A stretch of 64,000 nt of DNA from Portulaca oleracea (taxonomy: Eukaryota; Streptophyta; Magnoliopsida; Caryophyllales; Portulacaceae), in assembly GCA_029582165.1 (NCBI GenBank), contig CM055884.1, forward strand, positions 13,644,537 through 13,708,536, read 5' to 3'. Under the pieces are notes generated by a model that saw only the letters and a list, made by a program, of their open reading frames with translations, made no database searches and was not told the origin of the DNA. Shown here piece after piece: positions 1 through 13,844 of this stretch (the stretch's first letter is position 1; every line of letters starts with the position of its first letter). The position numbers and the translations under genes are program-made.

Positions 1-2309
1 AATGTTAGGATTTTAGTTAGGATTTTGCTAAATTGTGAAATTGGTGAATGCATGTACTTAGAATGGGATTTGGTTAGCAAGGAAATGAATTTTATGGATG
101 TTGATGTTGAATTTGTGAAGAGTTTTTTTTTGGAGCTTGAGAATTAATAAGATTTTTGCCTTGCATGTATAAGATAGGGTTTAGAATGAGGGTTTCTAAA
201 TGTGTTTAATTTTGGAATTTGATATTTATGCTTGAAAAGTATGTTTTGAATGGAGATTAGTGTGGATTATTAGGTTATCATACATGCAAACAAGTTTGGG
301 AATAGTTTCTTCGAATCTGATTGGAGTCTGGAAATTTCAGGGAATGTAGAATATGAATTTAGCCTTTTTTTTTATCACATGAATGGGTAGCCTAAGATGT
401 TAGCTAAACCTCAGTTTTTGAATCATGGAATTTCATTAAGTATATCAAAAGTTATGCCCAAAACCGTGTGGCCTCATATCTTAATACGAATTTTGGAGGC
501 AATCTGGAAATTCATGTTTTTCATCTGTTTAGAGACCTTTTTAGGTGAAGTGTTCAACATGAAAGATTTAGAGGAGTCATTGAATTTTTCAGAAAGGTAA
601 ACTACGTAGCCATACGATGTCGGGAGTGAGAGTTATGAGTCCCCGATTAGGAGGTAGTAATATGGGATTACCCATAAACTTATTTTGACTACCCTGCATT
701 CTTGGCCAAAATCTGACCTTTTCCCATGCTCAAATCAATTTGTGACTAAAGTAAAAGTTGTAGTATATTCTGCGAGCTTTCCGAAATGGAGTTTTATGCC
801 TTCATTGGACATCAAGAGAGGAAGTTATAATCTATTTTGTACGACTATGTAAATCTGTCCTATCCAGCAACTAGTAATGTCCATGACTGGTTCTTGACAC
901 TTTTAGGACCTCTTCTAGAACTTATATGAGGTTGAGATCAATATAAAAGTTATAGTATGCAATTCAAGCTTTCCATAGAGTGCTTATTTGCATTCAACCG
1001 ATAACTAGAGCTTGAGTTATAGCTTCCCGAAATATCTTTTCTGGTTATATTTACTTAACAAAACAACTTTGTTTTATCAATGAATTTCTCCCTTTAGCAA
1101 GTGTTTTTGGATTGAACTCTTACTTAGAAGTTGTAGGACTTAATTTGAGCTATCCAAAGAGTCCTCTTGCAAGGTTTTTCAAGATATATAGGAAAAGTTA
1201 TGCCTTCCAAGTGTCATGAAAATTCCCGAATTCCTCCAAGTTCATTGAGTGCTTGCTTTATTGTTTTATTCAAGGAAATCTTCCCTTCTAGGAACTCAAC
1301 CTAAATCATTTCTTTGTTCTTATTTCAAGTAAACTCCAAGGGGTCGTTACCGCTACCTGTTCAAGTCCGCTCAAGTGCAAGTAAGCCTTCAAGTAGTGCG
1401 TTTCAAGGTACGCATATTGCCTATACCTTCCTTAAACTCTTTTATTTGAGTTTACTAAGTAAGTGTATTCATGATAATGAAAATAAGTAAAGTTTATTGC
1501 CTTTGTCACGTAATTATGGCCCCCAACCAATGTTATTTGTGCCATGGAGCACTCCCTTAGACCTAGTGTCAACCCATCCTGATTTCCCGATTGGTCCCAG
1601 TATGCGCATACAGAAGCTTAGACCGATGATCGCAAAGCAGGGGACCATTAAAGATAATAATATGGCAAGCTTGTTTATTGTTGTTCATTGTTATTTATTG
1701 TTATTTTATTGTTTTTAAGGTTTCCAAAATGAATTGAAATGCGCGAACTAAAATGAATTACTAACTGTTTGACTGTATAGGGATATGCATATTGAGTTTA
1801 TCTCATTTGCAAAGCTTTTTGTTTTGTTTTAGGTGATCCTTCGCAAAGAAAGTCTTCCAAGGAAAAATCTGCTAAGCCACCTTCTGAAGCATAAAAGGTG
1901 ATCTTCTTGGAGGTAGTAGCTCCTTTGTGTTTTATTAATGGGGAACAAGGCTAATTTGGAGTTGTATGTAAACAAAGCTATGGTGAATGGTACTATTGGA
2001 GTGTGAGTTTATGGTTTTATTGTGTATTATGTTTGGAAACTCTTTTGGGGGTTGTAGTATTGATGGTTGGATGGTGCCTTTTGTTGAACCATAAGTGTTT
2101 TGTTTTCATGTATGTACTTGTGGATGTCATCTATTTTTGAGCTGTGAGTGAAATGTGGTTCTTGTTTATTTCCTTGGGTTTTGTATTGTTAGCCTAGTTC
2201 ACGGTAGTGAATGGTGATAATGCTCTTAGATTAATTAATTCGCTGCGCTAATCATTGGATTAAGCATGCTTAAGTCTTAATCTAGTGATTATAACCTGGG
2301 GGTGTTACA
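1..2309 (+). mobile_element. Right part of a long LTR (Ty3-type, left end outside window)
   Basis: No gene is visible. The stretch ends at 2300-2309 with GGGGTGTTACA, the usual right end of plant LTRs that begin TGTAACACCCC. Between about 755 and 1190 a motif of the form AAGTTRTAG...GAGCTWTCC recurs three times at about 185 bp spacing (near 755, 945 and 1130), a pattern common inside plant Ty3 LTRs (family knowledge from memory). No primer-binding site follows the end, so this is a 3' or solo LTR. The start lies before the window, so no duplication can be checked. Short ORFs here (397-600, 1497-1718) show no domain. 2310-2698 holds nothing I recognise. Confidence 0.5.
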
Positions 2310-2698
2310 CTTTCACCTTCAGTCGAACCCTTCAACATGAAATTCCACACAACTAAATCAAAAACAAACGGGCAACAACACATTCCGGGCAACAGATAAA
2401 TTTTTGACAAAAAATATAATTAAACCCCCTTTCCATGTGTGCAACCACATCACAAACAGCAGGCCTCTACTATCCCTTAAATTAGGACTCAACAGTCCGC
2501 CAAAGACCTTAGGGTGAAATAACTTGCTGGGTCGTCCTTTTAAGTCAATAACCCTAGATAAAAATAAAAGGCTCCCCTGAAAAAGGCTACCATATTCCGA
2601 TTCTATGCCAACCAATGGCTCTCTTCTATGTGTCAAAGTGCCTTCATGTATTTGAAGTATATGCTTAAAATATTACGATTGTTTGCTATTATTATTAT

Positions 2699-2990
2699 TG
2701 TAACACCTCGGATATATGGTTTAGTGTGGCTTAAAGGGATTGAAATGACTACTAATATCACCAAGGTACACCTTCTTTTATGGTAGCTCATCCATTGAGA
2801 ACTCCTCAGTTAAGTGTGTTTGGCTGACAGTAATCTTAGGATGAGTGATCTTCAGGGAAGTTTTCCCATGCAGCATGTGAGCGAGGACGAAACACGCTGG
2901 AAAGACTCATGGTGATTTGTGGAGCCAGTCAGCGATCCTCGAAGTAATTATCGGTAATGTCCATGGCCCAGAAAGGGTTAGGGCGTTACA
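2699..2990 (+). mobile_element. Cassandra-type TRIM solo LTR
   Basis: A 292 bp unit begins TGTAACACCTCGG and ends GGGCGTTACA, with TG...CA type ends. It is flanked by a perfect 5 bp duplication ATTAT (2694-2698 and 2991-2995). No primer-binding site or second LTR adjoins it, so it is a solo LTR left by recombination. Its centre matches plant 5S rRNA (see separate entry), which is diagnostic of Cassandra, a non-coding retrotransposon whose LTRs carry 5S sequence (established knowledge). Confidence 0.88.
2766..2880 (+). pseudogene. 5S rRNA-like sequence inside the Cassandra LTR
   Basis: Recognisable 5S blocks occur in order: AGAACTCC, CAGTTAAGTGTG followed by TTGG (5S: AAGTTAAGCGTG, TTGG), TCTTAGGATGAGTGATC (5S: ACTAGGATGGGTGACC) and GGGAAGT. 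The middle part covers the internal pol III promoter (A box, IE, C box) with several substitutions. This is not a functional rRNA gene of a 5S array. It is the diverged 5S-like core of the retroelement LTR, and weak pol III transcription cannot be excluded. Confidence 0.85.
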
Positions 2991-3429
2991 ATTATGATGA
3001 TTGTTTACTTTTATTATTATGATTATTTAATTCAAATATCCTAAAGCACATGCTCCCGGTACATATTAATATCTATACATATTACATGCATCTAAAATAT
3101 ATGTTCTGAATAGATATAAGTAAACAATTATATCATTAAAAATGAATAATGAATTATGCATCACATCCTCAAGCTTCCACCAATAAAACACAAAAGCAAA
3201 ATCAAACGCTAAGCTCACTGTCCGGGTAACAAGTATTCGTGAAGGCCCAATCACCGCACGCAAAGCCTTTTGCACTCGTGCCTGTGACGCAATCGAGGTT
3301 GACTCCTTACATATGCTTACACTTTTTCCGTCTTTACGATCGCTACACGTGTTAGTATCACAGCCGTTGGATGGTGACTATTTCCAATTAAGCTCGATTT
3401 TTCTTTTCAAATTCGATCGTAGTCACTTG

Positions 3430-6281
3430 TTTTAATTTTTCATTTTTGCCCCTCTTTCTTTCTTTCGTACATTCTCTCTTTCTTCTTCGCATTTTCGCTT
3501 TTTTGCTTCTCAGCGCTCAATCGAAGTGCAACTTTCTCTCTCTTCTTTTGTTCTCTATTTATCTCTCTACTTTCTCTCTCTGCCTTTGTTCGATTCGCTG
3601 CTGGATTCGCCGTTGCTCTGTTCGTTACTGCAATTTGGGAGCTCAAAAATTAGTAGGTCAGTAGATTAGGGTTTCTCATTTGCTAATTTTGTGGTGTGTT
3701 TAATTTCATTTTGAAGTTTTCACTGTGAACTGTGTGATTGAGTTACAACTTCCATGACTGACCTAACCCTAACTCTGGGATTGAAGATTGAGCTGGGTGA
3801 GCCGATGACCGTTCGATTGGGAAAGTACTGCTGAATCAACGGGCTGGATTTTGTCACCGGATGGAGGGAGGTACCGTCTCTACTCTCTTGCTTACTTGTT
3901 CTGATACTCTTTCTTTTTCGTGCCTCGAACCGGGTAAGCGAGTGTTTTCATTGAGTTAGTAACATAGTGAACTGTTTTTGCTGAATCAACGGGCTGGAAA
4001 GTTACAAGTTGTCATGTTAATTGGGAGTACTACTGTTAATGTTAGTAACATAGTGAGCTGTTTTTGCTGAATTGGGGGGAGGATTTTTGAAGTTGATTCC
4101 CCCCGGCTTTGACTTAGATTGGGTTGCCACAAGATTTGTATAGTATCTTTTTAATGGTATGTAGACGCTACCCCATGTCCCTAACTATCCAGTTGAGAAT
4201 GTTTGAGCTTAATGGGTAGTGCTGTATGTGCATTATGAAATAATTTTTCTGCATATAACCACCTCAGTTGCCTGTTAGTCTTAATGCAATGAGCTGGGAT
4301 TTAATGCTCATTGCCCCTCTTGGTAATCCGTGTCTGTTTGTGACATACAAAATTAGTTGGGTAACTTGGATTTGGCTATTTGTTTGGGATGGGAGATTGC
4401 ATGGAAGAGTTCCTATTCTAGAGATCAATTGCACAATGTCTCCTGAAGATAGTTTCCTTTCCAGTTTGGGTTCCAACTTTGTTTCCCCACTTTCCATTAA
4501 CCTGTGATGATTTGTGGAAGTAAAGTGGAATATGTATGTCCAATTAATTAATTAGTTTCATTATTTATTCATCTTCTTCTATTAACAGTCATCCTTCATG
4601 GAAGATGCCTCTTTGTTATCATAGCTTATCTTTTGCAGAAACTGAATTTTGCTGGTTAATCAAACTTCTTGGAGAAAACATGTTTAGTTGGATTTAGGAA
4701 GTCAATGGTGACCGGTGGGAATATGATGTTTGCTGAATCTAGGTTCTGTTGGTTAATATGAACGAACTTGCAATTCCTGGAGATTTTTGGATCCTCACAT
4801 CTTTTGTGCTGAACGAATGCATTTGGAATGTTATTCAGAATTTCAGATTATATCTCATGTGCGTTTCCAGATGGTTGTTATGATTTAATGATGAAAATTA
4901 AAGCATAATGAAGCTGAGAGCTTTGGGCAAAGATTTCAGCATCTAGGTTTTGTTGGCCTGTTTGTTTTCTCATAACCACATCTATCGACTGAGGGTTGAT
5001 GCTTTGGTCTCAATGCTGTCAGCAACTTGTCTATTTTAAAATGATTCACACTCTTTAAGGAATTGAATCTGATTGAATTGGGTTGAGTAATATCTGTAAG
5101 CACTTTAACAGAACATGTGTCGGGGCCATGTTGTGATTTTTATTGGTTTGGAAAAACCACAGCTGAACCCAAACAGTAGGTTATGGGTTCAGGATATAGT
5201 GGGTCACCCAATAGTTCATAAGAGTAAGAGGATGTGATTGAATTGCTAATCTGAGGTTCATCCTGTATGGCTTCTGGTATCTAGTGCCTCATTGCCCTTC
5301 TGACTTCCACTTGTAAACACTCCTCATCTATATAAGCTCGTTAATAACTTAAAGAATTAGAAGGGTAATAAGAGAGATTTTGGACATCTTTGAATTACTA
5401 TTCAAATTGGTGATTTTTGAATTTCAAGAAAATCAAACAAGGAAACATGGTGATGCTAGTTTTGAAATCTCTAGAAGATTAATTAAAATATTGATGCAGA
5501 AAAAGGGTGGGGTCTGGCAGAATTGTGTTTTGAGACTATTCAGGTGGTTATGAATATGGTATTTCTAAAAATTATTGTTGATGTCATCATGTTGTGGATG
5601 GTGACCGGTGTTATTTGGTTTCAATATTGAGCCAGTGGACCAAAAATATGCGTATGGATGAGCATAATGATGAATGAATGTTTCAGCGAACCAATTATGT
5701 ACATGCTTGAAGCTGAAATTAGACTTTTGAAAATAGATGGATTGGGTAACTTTTAAGACTTTCCCAGATATCTGAAGTGGAGGAAGACACATCGGGTAAA
5801 GTGTGAAACTTGTTGGTAGACAAGTAGAGAGAAGGTCAAAAAAGAGCAAAGGGCAAGAACTGCAAACTTGGCACTGGGGAGGATGGCGGGAAAATTGTCC
5901 TTAAACTAGCATGACCTATTCTACCTACACTGTGACCTTGCTCATTATTATAATTACTTGACTTGGGGCGCATCTATCTGATTGGTGCTGTTGGGTCCCA
6001 CACCTTGCCTAGGTAGAATTCTGGGGCATTGATTTTGATTTGGACTTGTACTGGCCGAAGTGTTTGCAAGAAAATATGGCATCTGCAGAAACCAGTTGAG
6101 CTTTAGTACTCGGAATAGTTATTTCTATACTAGTAATGTACTTGTGCTTGCCAACTTGTGTGCTGAATACTTTCCTAGTTATTTGCTTGTACTCATTTTT
6201 CCTAATAGTTTTTGAGTGATTCACGGAATGTTGACATGCTACAATTTCCTTTGATAATTGCTGTTATGTAGGAATATACTC
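3430..6281 (+). promoter_or_regulatory. Promoter-proximal and 5' UTR region of the Agenet gene
   Basis: A dense pyrimidine stretch (about 3445-3640, TTTCTCTCTC type) is typical of a plant 5' leader and is followed at 3666 by TTAGGGTTTCTC. No protein-coding exon is convincing before 6282. The coding exon opens just after an acceptor (GTTATGTAG at about 6262-6270), so the leader is spliced and at least one long intron lies here. Exact leader exons and the TSS cannot be fixed without RNA data. Confidence 0.5.
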
Positions 6282-9200
6282 ATGGATTATGATGGTAATG
6301 ATATTTCGTGCCATAATCTTCAGTTAGCTGGTGAAGGTAAAACTAGATCTTCTTCGGTGTTACAACCATATGATTTTCCAAAGTTTGATTTTGGTGAGGG
6401 CTTGCAAGGGCAATTGAAATTTGATAGCCTAGTTGAAACTGAGGTTTATTTGGGTATCCAAAGTCAAGAAGATAGCCAGTGGATAGAAGAGTTCTCTCGA
6501 GCAAGTAATGGAATGGAGTTCGATTCAACTCCTGCCGATTCATGTTCAATTTCTCGGAGAGATAATGTTTGGTCTGAGGCAACATCCTCAGAATCTGTTG
6601 AAATGCTTTTAAAATCAGTTGGTCAGGAAGAAACTATGCCAGAAAAATCCAGCATTCAAGAGTCAAATGCTTGTTATGATCAGGGTACCTTGGAAAAACA
6701 TGTAGAATCTGTGAGTGGGAAGGATGAGAAGCCTGATGGACATGATACGAATTCTGAGACTGTAAGAAAGGGTGAATTCCCTGAAAACAACCCTGCTTCA
6801 AAAGTACATGTCGAGGAACAACTGCCTGAATCTGAAGTTCCTTCTGCAGCCCTTATCTCTGGGAAGGGTAGGACACCAAATGAGGGAGAACAATCTTCTC
6901 AGGACGATATCGTAGCAGAACTCAAAACAGTCACTGAAATGTCCTTGAATGCTGGGGCTGGAGAAGATTCTTTGCATGTTGCTGATAGTGTTAATTTCCA
7001 TGCTGGGGTTCCAAGTACCTTTGAAGCCTCAGAACAAGTAAAAGATGTTTCACAGAATTATGGTGGACAAGAAAATCATGTTTCCCCATTGACAGGGCTA
7101 GAACAGACTGAGAGTTTGGATGAAAAAATAGGCAAAGCTAGTGAAGATGTTCATATTGCATGCAATTCTCTTTGTTCAGTTAAAGAATTAGTGGGGTTAA
7201 ATAATCAGGATACTGTTGAAGCAAGGCTTGATTGTGTAAGAGAGACCATTGAAGGAGATTCTGAGATGAAATCATCTGAAAGAGCTGAGACAAATGCATC
7301 ACTTGCAATTCCAGCTGAAGCAGAAAAACATGAAACTGAAAATTTGCCTGCAGGACCTATGGTTGGTCCTGTTGAGGGATTTCTTGATGGTTCACCTGTA
7401 GATGGTGTTGACAAGCTTTCTGCCGACTTAGGCGGCCTTGATGCTGGACAGATAATGAGTCCGAAGCAGAAAAGTGATCCTTGTTTGCAATTGAGTTTAA
7501 GGCCAAATGGTGACAAGTTGGAAGATATACCGTTAAGCAGCAGTGAAAGTGATAGCATTACTAAGATTCCTGTAGTTTTCAATGATTCTAAGAAGATCCC
7601 TGTAGAAAGCTCTAGCTACAACAATGAGACTAATGCTAGTGAATCTTCTGATATGCCTGGGTTTTCTTCTGCTGCTGGGAGCAAGCAACCAGAAAATGTT
7701 GAAGTTTGCCATAATGATTTTGTGGTCCACATGCAGGAACCTGGTGAACTTTTACCGATTGCTTGTAAAAGCGATTCCACGCAAGTGATTGAGGAAAACC
7801 CAGCAGATATGCGGATTGATTTTCCTAAAATGGAGCAGGACATTTGCAAAATTAAAGAGGGGGACGAAAATCTCCCTACCTTTAAGACTGTTGGATCCCT
7901 AACAACTGATGAGATGACTGAATCTCTAGATTTTAGCAAGAACGCCATAGTTATCGATCATAAATTGCAGCATCAAACTGCTGGAAAAATGGAACTAGGT
8001 ATTTTTCTGACTTATGATAATAATTATGTCTTCATGTTTATGTTCTGTTATATAGGCATGTTGTTTCATATATCTTTCAGTTTTTGTGGTGTTTACACTA
8101 ATATGAGGTCATCTGCTTCAGAAAATGATGTTTCCCCTCAGACAACAAGCAGCACTAAAGCCGGAGCAGAGGATGATTATGATAATGCAGAAAGGAAGGC
8201 TGCTGTGACTGGGTTATCTCCTCCAGATAATGATTGTCAAGAAGCAGCTATTACGGTAGAGTCTGGTATGACTGCTTCCACTGAGGTACATAGTGATCCA
8301 GAAGAGAAAGATGGCATGGTTGATGCTGCTGCCAGGAGTCCATCAACTACAACAGCCGCAGAGCCTCCACAGTGCCTGGACAAAAGTAATGATGTCAACA
8401 TCACCGAATCTCCATTAGCGGAAGACATGAATCTCATGAGCTCAAATCACTCGGGAGTTGATGTTGGTTGTGGCAAGTCAAGTTTGGAGGAGTGTGTTGA
8501 TGCTGATTTGGTTTGTGGGGTAAATCAGGATGTGACGACGATGAAGGTGGATGAAGAGAAGGATTCAGCAGAAGCTGCAGGTGATTATGTTATTGTTGTA
8601 TTTGTTTTGTTCTGCGTCATTTTTTTGTTGGGTGTTTTGTAGCTTATACTAATGGCAATACTGCTTCATTTGGTGTGCGCTTCTCTCCTACTGGTGTGGC
8701 TATTGTTTGATGGTACCAGTCATTTTCTGCCTTTATTACTAATATGCCACTTCACTATTGCTTTCAGTCTCTGTTGTAAGTCGGTACCTTTATCATGCTA
8801 CAACTACTAATATACTGATACGTTACTTCACTACCGGTCATCTGTGGAGAATGTATTTCTACCTACACACTTTCCATTCTGGTCAATGTACATTGTACAT
8901 AATTGTTCAAGCTGTGTGCAATTTGACCTATCAAGCATTCTCCATGAAGAGACCAATATAGGGTAGCAATTGCATAATGCTATGTTTGTTTTTATGCAAG
9001 TCTTGTTACAAACGGAATGCATCCTCATCTTGACAGCAATAATGAGGATAATAGGAACTATTTGTTGCTCTATGATGTCGAGAGGAGATTGTGACATAAT
9101 TAAGGGAAGACGGACTGCAACATGGGGGAGGGTGATGATGAAGAGAGGAAAACCACTGCATTCTAAAGGCGCTGACAATTACTCCCTCCGTATTAATCTT

Positions 9201-12200
9201 TTTCATAGTTGAAAAATCAAAATATTAAGAGTTGCATTCATTAATGTAGTTGGGTAATGTGAACACAATATTAATCCCAAATTACCTTAGTTTTTAATGG
9301 AAAAGTTGCATGTAATTCTTGAAAGTGTTGAATCCAATTAGGGGTGAGATTGTCTAAAGACTAAAATTCCTAATTGAGAAGTCAAAGATGACAGTCTTTT
9401 GGGACAACCCGAAATGAAAATTATAACAGTAAAAAGTTGGATGGAGGTAGTACTGAAATTTGCATATAACAGTCAGGATTATCAGCTATTGTATTAGGGG
9501 TTGCTAGAATGGGATGATTACAGGCTAGTCTTTGTAACCATAGTGGTGATCATTTTAAAGTCTTTGTTATGTAAAGGTATAAGAGTACAAGCCTGGCATA
9601 TGTATCTACTTGTTACTGTCACCAAGATCCTTAAATGAAGCCTTGTCAAAAAAATAAAATAAAATAAAATAAAATGCTGATGATTCATGAGAGTAACCAT
9701 GAGGTTTATTCAAAGGATAAACTTGGGTGAGAGAATATTTTTGTACGAGTTAGATTTGTAAATTTGGGCTTAGCCTTGATGTTATAGTCCTGTGCCAGTT
9801 CATTGCTGTTGCTTTTACCTGCACATGTTCCATTTATGTTACTGAAAAGCCGTTATGTTTGATCAGAGGTTGACAAGGCATCCTGTGGTTCCCCGACTAT
9901 TATAAGTTCAAGCGAGCCTTCTCAAATGGATAAAGAACAGGAAGGAACAGGAGGTTCGGCGATTACAGAAAAATCTGTAGAAGGCAGTGGATCTGCATCT
10001 GAGAATGCAAAACTAAAAGATGCAATGGGAGATGACACCAGCTTTACATTTAAGGTCAATATTTTACCAGATACAGCTGAAGGAGAAGCTGGAAGGAGTT
10101 GGACACCAGTTCCCGATGTTGATAAATCCAAGTCATCTCTGGTAAGTACTGTCACTGCATTTCTTCTGAAATCTTTGTCCTCGTTCCAGCTGTTGTGTAA
10201 AATTTGAAATTGTTCCGTTCTGTCTTTGTTAACTTTGTCAGTAGGTTTATTCACTTTGTATGTGCTACAGAGATAGTTTTGGTTATTGGTATACTGTTGT
10301 TTTTAACAGGTTGTTGCAGAGGCTTCTAATACTGTAAAAGGGAAGGCTGCTAAAACACCGTCAAAGAGAACTCCTCGTTCTCGAGTGTCTGATGGGGAAC
10401 CTGCACATGGGACTCCTAAAGGATCTTCTGAACGTAAGGGACGGCGGGCATCCGCCAAAGGAATGGCAAAGGAGAATGCTAAGAAGGGCAAGAAAGACAC
10501 AGATGCAAACCAAGAGAGTGCATCAGCGAAAGTGGAGAAGGGATCAACAACTCGGTTGAGTATTGCTTGTAGTAGTACTCCTGTTCAGTTTGGGATGACT
10601 CCGCCCTATGGCCTTATAGAGCAGAGTAGCGCAAAGCTTTCTAGTGCTGTTGCTGCTCCACATTTGAGCACTAATAATTCCTCCCCATCAGCTGCATATC
10701 GGCCCCCTTTCACTGACGTACAACAAGTCCAATTGCGAGCTCAGATCTTTGTTTATGGATCTTTGATGTCAGTTGTGTCCCCCTTTCTTCATTATTTCAC
10801 TTAACTTTGGTATTGGTTGTATGATGAAGATGCTCTTTTGTTTACTCTCTTCTGCCTCCTTTTCTTTTTGTTGTGAGGTGGGGGCCCGCGGGGGGGGGGG
10901 GGGGGTGTTTGTTTTTTAATAGCTTCTTTTCTCCCTAGGTGTTCTGTAAGAGCTTTATGGAGTTGATCCTGCTAGGTGCACTTTGTTGTTTGTCAATTCT
11001 TTAACTCTAGTGGCTTTATTGTTTTTGCAGCCAGGGAACTGCCCCGGACGAGGCTTGTATGACTTCAGCCTTTGGTCCATCTGGTATATCTTTATGCACT
11101 CTGTAATTTACATCCTTTTTCTTTGACAGACGTTTAGTTTCCTTACATAGTTCTAATCTTAGATGGTGGGCGGAGCATGTGGGAACCAGTTTGGCGAGCT
11201 GCTATTGAGAGGGTCCGGAGTCAGAAGTCTAATTCCACTCCTCCTGAGACACCATTGCCTTCACAATCAGGTGCAGTGTAACATTTTATTCTTGTCTTTC
11301 TTTGTTGCTTATGTTCATATTCTATACCTAATTAATGGTATGGTATGCCACAGGTGCTCGGACTGCCGATTCTGCTGTCAAAGAAAGCTCTCATTCAAGT
11401 AAGGTGCTGCCCTCCCCAGTGAGTCGAGCCATTAGCAAGGGTACCCCTGCAGCAGCTGTAAATCCTATCATACCTTTGTCGTCACCTCTTTGGAGTGTCT
11501 CTACTCCTGCTCGTGATAGTTCACCATCTAGTGTTTCCCATAAAGTTCCTACGGTGGATTACCCACACACAGCTTCACCTATGCATGCCTACCAGACTCC
11601 ACCTATAAAGAATTTTGTGGGTCAGACTACATGGGATCAAACATGCTTCCCAGGCCCTTGGCTTCCCTCCCCACAAAGTTCGGCCTTTAATTCAAACATT
11701 TGTTTCCAACCAGTTACTATGGTTGAAACATTGAAATTAACACCTGCGAAAGGTGCTTCAGGTGTGCTAACATCTGGTGTAAAGCATGCAACTTCCTCTG
11801 CTTCTCACACTGTGGAGGTCAGTCCTGTACATGGAGTAAAGCATGCGACTTCCTCTGCTTCTCTCACTGTGGAGGTCAGTCCTGTACATGGAGTATCTGC
11901 TCTGTCTGATTCAAAACCAAATGCATCATCTGAGAAGCACTCTACGGACTCAAAGCCCAGGAAAAGAAAGAAGGTCTCGGGAACTGATCTGGGCGAGGCA
12001 TCCTTGGTTTCTGTGGCCCAAAGTGAACCAGTGGCGGTTTCTAATGTCAGTACTAATCTGTCCTCACCTGCTCCCGCTCCTGCTCCTGTTCTTGATCCTC
12101 CTAGCCCTGTACCTACTCTGAGCAAGGCTGCCGGTGATGCTTTAATAGTTCCACCAATTGATTGCCTTGAACGAGGTAACATGGATGCAGCAGCGAGTGT

Positions 12201-13791
12201 CACGTGCTCTGAGGAGACTTTGGGTAAAGTTGCCGAGGCAAAGAATCAGGCGGAGGATGCTGCTGCCCTTGCAGCTGCAGCTGTTAGTCACAGTGAAAAC
12301 TTGTGGAGTCAGTTGGCTAAGCAAAAGGAGTCTGGACTGACTTCTGAAGCTGAAGTTAAACTAGCTTCAGCATCAGTTGCAATTGCAGCTGCTGCCTCAG
12401 TTGCTAAGGCAGCGGCAGCAGCTGCTAGGGTTGCATATAGTGCTGCACTACAGGCAAAGCAAATGGCCGATGAAGCTTGCCTTTCTAGTAAATGTAGTGG
12501 TAGTGGGACGTCTTCTGTAGACATGCACGATTTAGGGAATGCTACACCAGTATCCATCTTGAAAAGTGGTAGCATAACCAATCAATCAAACTCAATTCTG
12601 GTTGCTGCGAAGGAAGCTGCTAAAAGGAGGGTTGAAGCTGCTTCAGCTGCTGCGAAACAAGCCGAAAACTTGGATGCTATCGTGAAAGCAGCTGAACTTG
12701 CTGCTGCTGCTGTATCCCAAGCAGGAAAGATTGTTGCAATGGGGGAGCCTTTACCTTTGAGTGATTTAATGGAAGCTGGTCCAGAAGGCTATTGGAAATT
12801 ACCCCATTCTTCTCCTGAGTTGGGTGAAAAAGAAACAGACAAGAACAAGGAACTGGCTAGTACCAGAAACTTGGGACAAGGTGCTGCTGTTGAAACCAAC
12901 GTTTCTAAAGAACTCTCCGTAGGGAGGGGAGGACTGGGGACTGGTGGTCATGGAAAGATATGTTCAGGAGAGAAATCAATTGACCCACAGGATGGCCATG
13001 GTAGTCTGGTCGATGGCACCATGGAGCCCATGGTCGATGCTGATAGAGGGTTCAAAAGTAGTGGAGATTATAAGGGTTCTGAAACACCAAGATCCAGTGA
13101 AGTGGTTTCTGAACTTGATGCTAGGCCGAGAGCTGATGTTACTGAGGTGGACCATGATGAGTTACCTTACTCTGTTCCTGAGAATAGAATCCATGAGAGT
13201 TGTCTTGTTGAGGTTTGTGCCACACAAATTCTACATGATGCTCGTGAGCAATTTGCATGTGCTTATTTGGCTTTTACTGTCTGCTAAGACTCCATTTGTT
13301 TTGTTTTCTGTTTTACCTTTTAGCTTTATTTCCCTTCCTTTCAGTATTGCAGTATGTTTCCCATGCTATTTTTACGTGTTTGCTTCAAGATTTATGCAGT
13401 TCTCTGCAAGTAACATTCATGCTTTTGCCTATTATATGCTGCTTAGGTGTTCAAACGAGGAGATGGCCTTAAGTCCGCATGGTACTCTGCCAGTGTACTG
13501 CGTGTAGAAGATGGAAAAGCTTATGTATGCTATAGTGATCTACTATCGGATGAAGGTATACCCCATTGCTGATATTGCCAACGTGATTCTTGAACCTAAA
13601 GTGAAAAATTAAAATAACAAACTTTATAAACGGAAAAGTACTGTATCAGTATGTATTTCAATGTCTTGTTCTTTTTCAAAAGCATCAACGATCATTAGGG
13701 ATGGGCATAAGTGTTAGTTAAAAGCTCAAAAAGGGGAATTCATCATTTTGAAACATCCCAAGAATCAAGATAAAAACATTTGATTTTTAAT

Positions 13792-13844
<53 letters not shown>

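Noticed and set aside
4264..4507. ORFs on both strands in the Agenet gene leader
   Set aside because: Short, mutually overlapping, no domain, and inside the spliced leader region.
11805..12581. Minus-strand ORFs inside exon 7
   Set aside because: Antisense shadows of the Ala-rich Agenet protein exon.
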